Source: Microvelia longipes (taxonomy: Eukaryota > Arthropoda > Insecta > Hemiptera > Veliidae). Taken from it: DNA of 64,000 nt. Positions 1 to 11,800 of this stretch are shown here, piece by piece (position 1 is the first letter of the stretch; every line of letters begins with the position of its first letter). The translations under genes and the position numbers were made by a program. The DNA lies in the NCBI GenBank assembly GCA_018340805.1, contig JACMZG010001911.1, positions 58,488,403-58,552,402 on the forward strand, written 5' to 3'. The notes below the pieces were generated by a model. It was not told the DNA's origin, made no database searches, and saw nothing but the letters and a program-made list of their open reading frames with translations.

Positions 1-188
1 CGGATTTAGTTGTGCATAATTTAAGTGGCAATAAAAAAGGTTTTTAAAAAAATTGCTCTTTGTAAAAGTTGTTATTTCTTGAAAAACTAAGATTACTCAT
101 ATTAGTTTATATTTTGTACTCGAATCCCAACTCGAGGCTTGCATTTTAATCGGATTTATTAATTCTAATCTACATATATTACTGCAGT

Positions 189-341
189 CTTGCTAGTTTG
201 TGTTGCAAGTTAAATATATGTATATATATATATATAATATATATATTATATATATATATATATATATAATATATATATTATAATATTATATATATATAAA
301 TATTTGCTAGTTTGTGTGTTGCAAGTTAAACTATATATATG

Positions 342-428
<87 letters not shown>

Positions 429-430
429 AA
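189..430. repeat. TA microsatellite with duplicated flank
   Basis: Two long (TA)n tracts. Each is preceded by the same phrase, tgctagtttgtg(tg)ttgcaagtta, at about 189 and 304, so a unit of about 115 bp has been tandemly duplicated together with its TA tract. Apparent ORFs here are translations of the dinucleotide repeat. Confidence 0.9.
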
Positions 431-597
431 TATTTTGTAACTTAAAAAATAAATAAGACCATACTTGCATAATATTACATTGACAAGAAACTGCATTACA
501 TTTTTAGAATTTTAATGCTATTTAATTCTATTATTATTTCTATAATTCTAGATTTGTGTCCATTCTATGTCATATATTATAGAAAATTCTTTATTGT

Positions 598-667
598 GGT
601 CTTATATTTTCTTGAGCCGGTACGCTTTTTACAAGTCACTTCTAAGGCTTCATAATATATTTAATAT
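598..667 (-). mobile_element. short LINE fragment, copy of 2011-2083
   Basis: About 70 bp (ttatattttcttgagc...atatatttaatat) recurs with about 85% identity at 2011-2083, where it lies just upstream, in the minus-strand sense, of a LINE zinc-finger region. It is therefore probably a short relic of the same non-LTR element. Confidence 0.6.
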
Positions 668-812
668 AAATCAAATAAAAAAATGGCTTTATTTATTAAA
701 AACACTGTTAGTTAAATACAATATTGAAAAACATTATCAATATTATTAATATTGTCTTAATATGTATGTGTTAATTGTATGTCTGCATGACACCAGATTA
801 GAGCACAGAGAA

Positions 813-814
<2 letters not shown>

Positions 815-865
<51 letters not shown>

Positions 866-880
866 TATATATATATATAA
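815..880. repeat. TA microsatellite
   Basis: Nearly pure (TA)n, with small TAATAT interruptions towards its right end. Confidence 0.9.
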
Positions 881-1375
881 GTTATATATCATAAATTTTG
901 AGTCAATCTTCAAATGCTAAGTAATGGAAGTGTTCCCAAATTAATATGCACAAATGAAATCACCTGAGCCCACCTCCATCAATCAACATCTTTTTTACTT
1001 TTCTACTGTTATTTTTTTTTAAGGCTAAATGTTTTTTAATTTTTTTTCTTGATTTAATCATACGTACACATTGTGCTTGTATATACATACACACACTCAC
1101 ACATATATTCGTTTTAGTGTGGATGTTCTTATCTAAATACACATTTTAATCAATTTTGATTTTTGAATACCAACTCCATGGCCTAAGCCGTCAGGGAGTA
1201 AGTTACATCACAAGAAATTATGATAAAGATTCAGTCTTCTTTTAACACAATTAGTTTCTTTTTAACACAATTAATTTTTGTTTTAAAATGTAAAAGAACT
1301 GAAATTAATTTCAGTTATAAAGAATAAAAATAAACATCTTGCTTCTTAGAAAAATAAAAATAATTTGTTTACAAT

Positions 1376-1424
1376 AATATGCATATATATACACATACAC
1401 ACATGTATATACATATACATAAAT

Positions 1425-1467
<43 letters not shown>

Positions 1468-1598
1468 TATATATTATATATATATATATTATATATATAT
1501 ATATAAATATACACATATATACACATATACATGTATATGTGTACATATACATGTATACATACATGCACACATAACCATACATACATATAATAAAGTAA
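1376..1598. repeat. compound TA/CA microsatellite
   Basis: A central (TA)n tract is flanked on both sides by acatacacaca-type TA/CA compound repeats. ORFs rich in Y, I, T and H on both strands are artefacts of this composition. Confidence 0.9.
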
Positions 1599-1719
1599 AA
1601 TAAACAAAAAACAATAGACTGGCCAAGTTTTCATTTTAGTTTACTTAACTAATCTCTATTTTTTTTTATTTTTTTTTTTTTCTAATACCTATATTAAAAA
1701 ACCAAAAGAATAAATAAAA

Positions 1720-2085
1720 ATTAACAACTAGTGTAGAGCGTATAACACTTGTAAACAGCTGGATTAAATTCAGAGCAGAGATATTTTCTATAAAACCACA
1801 TGGATTTTACAAATTGTGCTAAGCGGGTCCAGTCTTCAATCTTTTTTCAATCAAGCATGAGAGGAAGCTCATGTTTTAAAAATTTATACTTTACATAATA
1901 TTGAGTTCTAAATTCAGACAAAATTGGACAATCAGCAAGAAAGTGATAGTTGTCCTCTCTGGGATGACCTCACAGAGGACAACAATAATTCTCTTTGCCA
2001 TAAAAATAGTTTAGTTATATTTTCTTGAGCTGGTACACTTATTGCAAGTCACCCCTACGGCCTCACAATATATTTAATATATCCG
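1720..2085 (-). pseudogene. 3' end of a non-LTR retrotransposon (RT C-terminal zinc finger)
   Basis: Read on the minus strand, the segment gives CCPL-x(n)-REDNYHFLADCPILSEFR followed by about 60 further residues. This C-x2-C...H...C arrangement is the zinc-binding region at the C terminus of many jockey/CR1/R1-type LINE reverse transcriptases. Two in-frame stops (one in place of the second cysteine of the CPLC pair, one after HELPLMLD) show it is dead. It sits just upstream of the first visible FAR exon, probably inside an intron. The LINE clade cannot be fixed from this fragment. Confidence 0.6.
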
Positions 2086-2124
2086 ACCAATTCCATAAGT
2101 CATTATATTGTATTTGGATTCCAG

Positions 2125-2380
2125 GCATTTTCTAGATTACGAGAGAAATATCCAGGCCAATGGGAACATAAAATTGTTGCTTTATCTGGAAATATGATGG
2201 ATGATAAGTTAGGATTGTCAGAGGAAGACAGAGAATTGTTAAGACGAGAAGTGAATATCGTAATACATGGTGCGGCGTCCATCAGGTTTGATGACCCTCT
2301 TGATGTTGCTATCAAGCAAAACACTATGGGTGCTAAGAAGATGGTTGATTTTGCTCTCACTATGCCAAATTTAATCGTAG
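2125..2380 (+). CDS. FAR: FAR exon (central Rossmann region)
   Basis: The acceptor is ttggattccag before GCA and the donor is GTAG|gtaaac. The exon encodes 85 residues plus one base. It contains KIVALSGNMMDDKLGLSEED, the family's 'GD...LGLSxED' segment, followed by EVNIVIHGAASIRFDDPL and MPNL. This corresponds roughly to residues 90-175 of a typical FAR. No stop codon is present in the frame. ORFs on the opposite strand here are shadows. Confidence 0.93.
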
Positions 2381-5300
2381 GTAAACTTAAATTATATAAT
2401 TTGAATTGTTATGGAATCATAGGGTAAGGTTACGCACACTTTAGAGCCCCGCGGACTCCCCATTTGACATAAATGGTACTTATCGAACCCTTATTAGTTG
2501 TCCCTCCCCCCATATTTCCATAATTACGAAAATAGTTCTCGTTTGAAGTCGATTCCATACATTCCTCGATGCTCCATTTCATTCCTGTTATTCCATCTGA
2601 ATTTATTATGAATTTTTGGTTGTTAATTGTTTCAGAGTTTTACATATCAAGCATACAAACTGTGATCATCTTTAATTAAAAGAGTTGTATCCTCCTAGAG
2701 CTGATTGGAAAGATATGGGTAAAATATCAGAACACGTAGATCCTGCTGTTTTTCAAACTGTTTATAGAAGTATTAACATGACAATATGTATAAAAAATAA
2801 GATGAACATTTTGGTTGCTTATAACTCGAAAAATGCATAAACGATTTGGACTAAAGTTTAAACTTTAAATAATCATATATAAGAAGGAGTCATAAACTAT
2901 GACAGATCCTATTGGTTTCTTATATGTCGAAAACTGCATAAAGGATCTGGACCAAACATTAAACTTAGACTAATCATATATAAGAAGGAGTCATAAACAA
3001 TGACAGATCGTAAACTATGTTAAAATAACCGTAGGACATAGTATAAACATTATTTTTCTGAGATCATATAGCTCGGATTATACTTGAGAGATCTTAACTA
3101 AACATTTACTTTAGACAATTCTTACATCTGATTGGTCACCATTTAAGTCTCATAGAGATCCGTCTGAAAATAATATGGGTCTAGTCCAACACAGATTAGA
3201 TTTGATTTCATCAGAATCTAATCGATGAATCTTGACTAAACTCTACACTTAGGTGGCACATAGATCATTTGTTATGATCAGATGTTATGCCCTAACGAAA
3301 TTCGTTGAGGAGGTTTGAATTTAGCTAAGGAAGGATATGCAATATACAGGGTTAAAATAAAAGTGGTATTTCCTACGAAGGGATGTCTAAAGAAAAGGTT
3401 ACGACGTCGGTGACTAGTTGAATATGATAAAATTTAGGAGTAGGAGAGAAAATGGATTAGCTGGTTAGCTCGGAGAAATTTATAACAGAGATGAGAATTT
3501 GCTTTTTTAATTTTTCTTATTTATACCGTTGGTATATAGGAAAAGTATTGTGTTTGCGAAAAAATCCGAAACCGGGAGGAAACCGGAATTATCTGTTTCA
3601 GGTGTTTTAAAGGCCTCCTGAGTGGCTTTCTCAAAGTTTTCTATCTGTGTGTGTGTTATCATCGTAGCTCCTATTGTATCTATGCTAGAGAATTGAAACT
3701 TTGTAGAAAAATCGATCTATTGCTGTAGTTGTGCTATTCGGAAAATAGTTTTTTATGACGTCATTAACCCGCAATAATGACTCTGCGAAAATTTCAATGA
3801 CTTCAAGCGAGACCGAAGATGTGTTACAGTATCAATTTGGTGAATTATATATTTTTAACCCGAGCGAAGCAAGTCCGAAGCAGGGAGGATGAGCGTAGCG
3901 AATCCGATGTGACGAGGAAAGGTTCCTGATTAAAAATCAGGTACCCCGTACCTGATTTTTAATTTTACATCGGAATTAGTAGAGAGTAACGAATAGATAA
4001 GTTTAGAGGTAGGAACAGGAGGATTATGGTAAATCCGACGAATTAGTGTGGGAATTAGAAAACAGAAGAGGTGGGGTTAGGTGTTGTGCAGAAGAACCAG
4101 GGCTAAAATAGGGTAAACGCTTATAAACTTAGCAGCCAATTGTTATTTAATCTTTTTATCTGCGATAAAAATGATCATGAACTGAGCTTCAAATAAGAAC
4201 AAATAATTAAAAATTTTGTATTTACCGTTGTTGCCTTGCCTGGTGATGATGGCGTTATGAGGAAACCGGTCCAGGGATATTCATATCCAACAGCAAGTAT
4301 CGATGGTAGCTAATTCTTCAAGAACAACAATGCTTAGCCGTGTACTGTGTACAGCTATGAGAGATATATAATAAGCATTTTGTTTAAAAAAAAGTTAATG
4401 AATAACAACTACTGCTTTGTCTATTCGCGATTCAAAGTCCGTAGCAGCGCCATCGTGGCTGATAAAAAATTGATAACGAATTGGTGATCCTTGTCAAAGT
4501 CCTTATGGGGTTTTTTAGATTTTTCTTATTTGTATCGAAAAAAAATTCTCATTGTTATAATTTAATTAATTTTAGGGTGTATGAACTCAGTAGAATCATT
4601 ATTTCATTTAAAAATAGGGTTTTAGTGGGTTGTTACGAGTACTTAAATTGAGTGATAAGAAGGTGAAAATCACAATATAGAGTTTTATTTTATTTATTGT
4701 TAATTAGTGTTACTTTTAAATAAGTTTTTGTTTGTACAAACACTATATATTACACAGTATTATAACACACAAGTATTTAATTAACCGATAAGCTGATTTG
4801 TGTATAATTTATTAATTGTTAATCTATTTTATTTACTCACTAAAATAATTAATAACTTTTTTTTTTTATTTTAATTTAAATGCCTTTATTAAATAATTAG
4901 TTTTACAATATTTACATTACATACATAATATATATGTAGTGAACTAACTAAATTCACTTTTTTGTAAACTGTTTGTTTAAATTATCAGTATAGGTTTTAT
5001 TATTTCTGGCTTAAATCGGACAAATCCAAGTCTGTAGTGATAAGAACCTTATTCTATATTTAAAAATCCTGGAATTATCGATATATTTATCTACGAAATA
5101 TTTGCAATTTTTTTAGCACCGATGGTCGTTTTATTAATTTTTAATTCATTTATCACAAATTAACTAACAATAAAGATATAAAAGAAAAATTTATATCGGC
5201 TCACGTGCAAATCATATGATAAACAAATGTTTGATCACCCTGTCGTTTTCACGCCATTGGCATTGCCAACCTTACAACCATCTCTTTGAATTGCGAGTAA

Positions 5301-8300
5301 AGCATATACCGGAAACTTTACTAAGGAATGTATTACTGTGAAAGAAAGGAATCATTTCAAAAAAACTCCCCAGGCTTGCAAACCTTCGCGACACAATTTC
5401 TTATTCATATATCTACTCTGTTTTTATATAGCATTACGTCTAATTAGAATTCTCGTATTATATAATTTCCAGGGTAATAAATGGATTGCCCAATACATAC
5501 GTATTTTCTAAGTCATTGTCAGAGCAAGTCATAAATGAATATAGGAATCAACTACCTGTTGTTATTGTACGACCATCAATAGGTAAGTAGTCAGTAGTTA
5601 TTTTACTTGTTATAGATATTTTTAGCAAACGAATTTATATTTTATAGAAAGCTGTAAACTTGTTTATCAATATCATATTTACCAATAAATCTAAATTAAT
5701 TAAAAATTAATTTAATTTATTAATCATTGAGACAATTTTAAAATATCTAAAAAACTTAAAATCCTAAATTATTACGATATAATAATAATAATAATGCCCG
5801 TTTTAGGGCCTTTCGGCCATTCAGAGTATTCGCCCTGCGCACACCATCTGGGGTGAGTCACATCTACTATGCTCAAAGTAAAGCTAAAGTTGGCGAAATC
5901 TTTTTACAACAAATTCTATTTATAAAAAACTGAGAGCATAGCCCGGGCCGAAGTTCAGTACTATACGACCGCGGCTACGCAGGCAGATTACAATATATAT
6001 ATAAACATTTAAATATATATGATATACGTATTTGGCTTAAGATTTTATAAAAAAAATTTGGCTTAATAAACAAAGAAAAGAAAGTAAAGAAAAAATGGCA
6101 TGATTATCAATTTCATAAAAAAGAGTCTAGCTAAGGCTGCCCTTATAGTCCAAGAGCCACCCTAAAAAATATAACTCATTTTGAAGTACTTTAAACCAAA
6201 TTTCTCTGAAAATATACCTTAGATTATAAAGGAAAGGTATTGCAACGTGGCCTATTTGCCTGGCTTTGCCTCCCCACCCTATTACTACTACTAGTGCTAA
6301 AGGAAAGCCATAGTCTGTCTATCCACAGTGGAGTTCTTCATATGATTGCGCTCACTTAAAATATTAGAAAATATCACAAATTTCAGTTTTCTTGCAAAAC
6401 ACGAAAGAACAGTGTTTAAAGTTAATAGCATTTTCTATATAACTAGAGTTTTTTTCATCAAAATCTGATCACTGCAACGAAAGTTATAACAATAGTTAGT
6501 TAAATAGCCAAAAAAGTGCACAAAAAGACTATACTTTTTTAAAGAAATTCGCTGACGGCACTTTTATAGAAAAGGGACCCCCTTTTGGTGGTCCTTATTC
6601 TATAAAAGGTCCCATGGGGCGACATTATAGAAAAGGGACCTCCAATCAAAACTGAATTAAACATGGAAAACTAAAGATATTCAATCTCTAACGGGACAGA
6701 ATGAGGAAATTTGGGGTTTTGGGTGGGGACAATATTTTTTAATATAAATAGAAGGGGACCATATGGAGTGAATTCTTCCTCTAATTATTGTTAAAGGAAG
6801 CAATACAAAGGTATTTTACCTTAAATTCTCAAATCTAAGTTTGTTACGGTAGAATTTAAGGTATGATTAGAGGGGGTCCCTTTTCTATAAAAGTACCTGT
6901 GCTGACTTTGCATAAATTAACAATTTTTTTGGTATTTTTGAAGTAGCCATAACATTGGTTGTAGTCATCCGATTTCGATGATTACACACTCTTTTTATAA
7001 GAAATATTATAAGCTTAAAAAAATGATCTCTTAATATTTTGCACAAGTCCCACAGACAACCGCTCATTCAAAGAAAACTGAAATTTGTGCATATTCTAAA
7101 TATTTTTAGCATGCGCAATAACATGAAGGGCTCCACTCTGAATAGAGGCAGACTATAGTTTTTCTTCATAATTTAAAGTATATTTTCAGGAATATTTGGT
7201 TTGAAGTAGTAAAAAATGAGTCACATTTTTTCAGGTCCGGCTCTTGGACTATTAATATCTCTTTTTAGTATCTCTTTAGTATCTTTTAGTATCTCTTTTT
7301 ATATCTCTTTAGTATCTCTAAAAACTTATATCCAAACTAAGAACTTATTACATTAAATCGACTATATTTTGTAGTCTACATTGACATTAAATTAAATAAT
7401 TTAAATTTTGTAATGACATTCTCGTTAAATTAAACCATTTTAATTTTAAAATTGATAGATCGATAACTATTTACATCAATAATACATATACATTATAAAA
7501 TTTACAATCTATCACAACTCGATTTAAACTAATGTAGTGTAAATATGGTGATGAAAAATATCGCCAGCACAAAGATTCAAACTTGAGAAACCTTACAGTA
7601 TTTTGAGTGGTCGTATTAGCTGCTTTTATTCGATTTAGCGCCCGAAAACATTGAAAACATCAGTAAATTTGTTTTATGTATCATTTATTTATTTTTTTTA
7701 TAATTTATAAACATCATGTACCGACGTTATTTAAGATAACCAGTGATCAATAACCGGTTTCACGGTTATTTTCTCCGGTTTGATTGAATTTTGTCATTTG
7801 GAATGGGCGTATCGACTCATGAAAGGTTTTGTTTGATTCAGCGCATCAAAATACGTAAATTAGGCCCTTTTTCTTATTTTAAAATATTTTAAAGATCTTT
7901 TATTATTAAAATATGAAGCACAGTGGATAAGTTACTCAAGTTTAAAATATAAAAAATAAACTTCAATTATGATTACATATAGATATTCTATTTCTGACGA
8001 CATTCTAATTAATAATTTTAATATATATAATTAGAAAAAAAATTGAACATTTTGATAGTCATAATTTTTGCTATTAGTAATACTATTGTGATGTTATTGG
8101 TCTAGTTGTACCAGGTTACAAAGAACCAATGCCTGGTTGGAGTGATAATAAATATGGACCAATGTCTCTTCTATTGGGCTTCCTTTTTGGTATCATCAGA
8201 TGTTCCTGGGTAAACGTTGAAGAGAAATGTAACTACATACATTCTGATATAATTGTTAATGCTACGATAATAGCTGCTTGGAAAAGAGCTTATGTTAAGT

Positions 8301-8839
8301 AAGTAATTATCTTTATTGAGTAATTTTAAGTCCTTATAATTAACGTATTAAACAACAAAATTTTTCTTAGCAGCGACTCGTCGCAGGTCGGTGGAAACCT
8401 AACGCTCGAGTAATACACGTAGAGAAATCGAGCAAAAATGTCGATATTCTTTGACCCACTGATCATATAACCCATAGAGATATTATTACTTGAGGGGTCC
8501 TATAGGTTAAATTTTGAAACATAGAAAAAGTAACCTGACCACCTTCGCTTATAAATATCATTAAATAATCAGTAGAAAATTACTATAACTTATAGAGGAG
8601 AATGTTAAAAATACAAATCAAAACAATGAGCGGGAAGCCAATATCAATTGACTTATAATAACCTTAACTCACTCTTAAAGGAGGTTTCAATGAGGTTACG
8701 CAGAGTCCATGAGAGCCCCAAAAAGATGTTTCAGGCTTCTTAATTTATTTAACAAATACTATTACTACTACTACTATTATACTATATACTAACTATATAT
8801 ACTATATATACTATATTATATATATATATATTATATATA

Positions 8840-8884
<45 letters not shown>

Positions 8885-11800
8885 CATAATATATGATATA
8901 ACCTACGCAAATATTGTGGAGTTAACAGTAACAGCTGGTCAACAAGGGAAAACGACTGCAGCGCTGGGTGGCCACAGTGAATAAATGAGAAACTAACAAG
9001 TTGAATTCGCCCGATAATACAGCCTGGATTAGCCTTGCTGATCAAAATAAGTGAAAAAAAGGTGGGTTACTTGACTCAAGTCTACCCAAGATGTTAGTAA
9101 TTTATAAGGTCATTCAATTCGATGTAAACAAACCAAACGAATTCGGAGGTTATAACCTGACTTATTTGAATGACGTGTGACGTCATTGCAGAAATTGGTA
9201 TAGGCGGTCAACAGTGAAAATTTACTATTTCTTCCTGCAATGACGTCACCGCCGGACTATATCTTAACATGTCAAAAAAGTATCATTAATAAAAACCCTC
9301 CAATTAAATCACCTTATAAAATTTATTAGCTTTTTGGCATTTTTAACAATTTCTGTTTGTTTTGGCCTTTTTTTTGCCAACTTGAAAGAAACGCATTTAT
9401 TTTAACGTTACAGTTGTTAGTTATTTTTTGTCTATTCATAAAATTTACTAATAATTAGTTAAAATAAAACCAGGAGTTGAAGACTCGTCTCAAGTATGAT
9501 TAATAAACATTAAAAGAATACAAACAAGATTTTAAAAGAAATTATGGGAATATCAGGGTCGCCCCTGAGGTGTCAAAATTACGATGTCTCGACACGATTT
9601 AACGTCGACACGATTCTCCTTGTCGATCTTACGCAGAATCAGTACAAGGGGAGTCACGTTACCCATTTTCGTCCTGTTCAAACTCTACGTTACATCGACC
9701 ATTGGCATGGTTTAACGATGCCTCGACATGTGATAGTCTTGACACTACATAACATCGACTGACTTTGTAGTGTCGGTACCCTGTCTGGAATAGAAATATT
9801 TATTTTTAATATTTTTACAATGGCAGGATTCTGCGTTGTATCAACACTTAACTATAACGACGTAACATCGGCACATGATACAGTTAAAGTGTCGAGGTTA
9901 TCAATTGTCGATACAACGAAAAATTCCTGCCACGAATATTGTCGACGTTATTTTTTAGTGTCGAGACATCGTGATGCCGAGAATACGTTACGTCACCGCT
10001 ATATCAAAGGTTAAACAAATTCAAGCTCGTCATTGTTAAAAGGTTATACCGGAAAACCATGAGGTTACCTATCACTGACCTCAAGAAGCAATCAAAAAGA
10101 GTTCGCTAACCTAACTCCGGTCACTTAGGTTGTAAGCGTGCAATAACAGTCATGACACTGACTAATTCTGAACGATCAGGTCACACTCCTGAACAGAACC
10201 TATCCTCTCTCCCCACCTAAGTCCCACATCCCTGCTTCGATCCGCTGCACAAACTTATCACTTGTTTTTTTTTTAATTCCGGACCCTATATTTTGGAATG
10301 TAAATGTTTTTAAATACACACAAAGAAAATCAACCTGAACGAATCATGAAGTTTGGATAAAAAAAGTGATTTTGTAAACCTGAAATAACAATAACCTCGG
10401 TTCATAAAAAAGATAAGAAAGAATATTGCAGAGCTAAAAAAGATGCAACGAAAACAAGAGAAGTAGCTTGATTATGGGAATTGTTGACTAGGTCCAAAAT
10501 TTTACATACGTATAAATGAATACGTAAATTGTATGTTTTTGCTAGATATACGTCTCCATAATTATTTTTTACTTGCAGTGATGCCAAATCTGAAGATGAC
10601 ACAGTGACAGTGTACAATGTTTGTGAGCCACCGGAAATGAGTATTACTCACAGAGAGTTAGCTGACCTGTACAAAATAGAAGGGACCATGGACGAAATGA
10701 GAAAAGACGGAATTCATTTTGTAATGGTTATGTTTTTTGCAAGTAAATTTTGGTATAGAGTGAATATACTTTATAGACATGCTCTACCAGCATTTCTAAT
10801 AGATAGGTTATTAATATTACTCAAAAATCCACCTATGTAAGTATTACAGGTTACTTTAAGCATACTTTTGAGTCTTCAGTATTTTATAAATATTTCCTCT
10901 ACAATTGCCTGTGTATACACAATGTCTGTTTTCTACCCACTACCACACTAAATTCATACTCAAAATTGAGTAAAAATTTTTATCTAGTCCAATTTATTTT
11001 GTAGACTCATTTTACTATTAAACTCTGAAAAATTCTGGTAATGTACCTCCGAACTTTTCCACATCGCACCGGTTTCTTTACGCTCATCCTATATACTTTG
11101 GACTCGCTTCGCCCTGAGATAGAAAATACACTAGTTTCACTCTCAGCGGTCACCTATACAGCATTGACCTCGCCTAATGATACTTAACTTTTAGGATCTA
11201 AAAAAACCATCAATAAACTTGTCGTACCTAAATGAGACTTAGTGTCCTTATTTATTACATAAGGCATATTTATTGCGAGAGGCTTATTTATTGCGTAAGG
11301 CTTATTTATTACATAAGGTTTATTTATTACGTAATACTTATTTATTACGTAAGGCTTATTTATTACATAAGGCCTATATATTACGTAATGCCTATTTATT
11401 ACATAAGGCTTATTTATTACGTAAGACTTATTTATTGCGTTCACTACATTCTTGATGCAAATGTTAACTAAATTGGATTATTTAAATTTGCTATAAACTG
11501 CAAACTAGTTATTTGTTAAAAATTGACATTGCTGTCAGCTATATTATTATCAGCATTGTTAATGCTAATTTTAAGATGAAACTTAGCACATATATTAGAC
11601 ATAAACATGGGTAAATGCGTGCCAAATCTGAAACCGATTGCAATGATTTTTGCTGAGTCATTATTGCGTGTTATAATGGCTTCATAAAAAAAATTCCGAA
11701 TTGCACAACTACACATAGTTGAACTAAATTATGTTATAGTTTAAACTCTCTATCGTTAATACACAGGGAGCTACGATGACAACAGACACACAAACACACA

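Noticed and set aside
246..470. ORFs of YIYIYI composition over TA tracts (also 1346-1603, 42209-42406, 59010-59262, 62740-63307)
   Set aside because: (TA)n has no stop in the Tyr-Ile frame; no coding meaning. The start MAAAVGTFEP at 59010 is intriguing but runs straight into the TA tract.
1..2100. Missing N-terminal FAR exon with the GxxGxxG motif
   Set aside because: I scanned both strands for a T-G-G/A-T-G-F-L/M-G-type segment and found only TA tracts and LINE debris; the exon must lie further upstream or be absent.
11184..11471. Three overlapping ORFs with INKPYV/LIYYVR repeats
   Set aside because: The 18-bp unit is a multiple of three, so several frames stay open at once; a repeat artefact inside family A.
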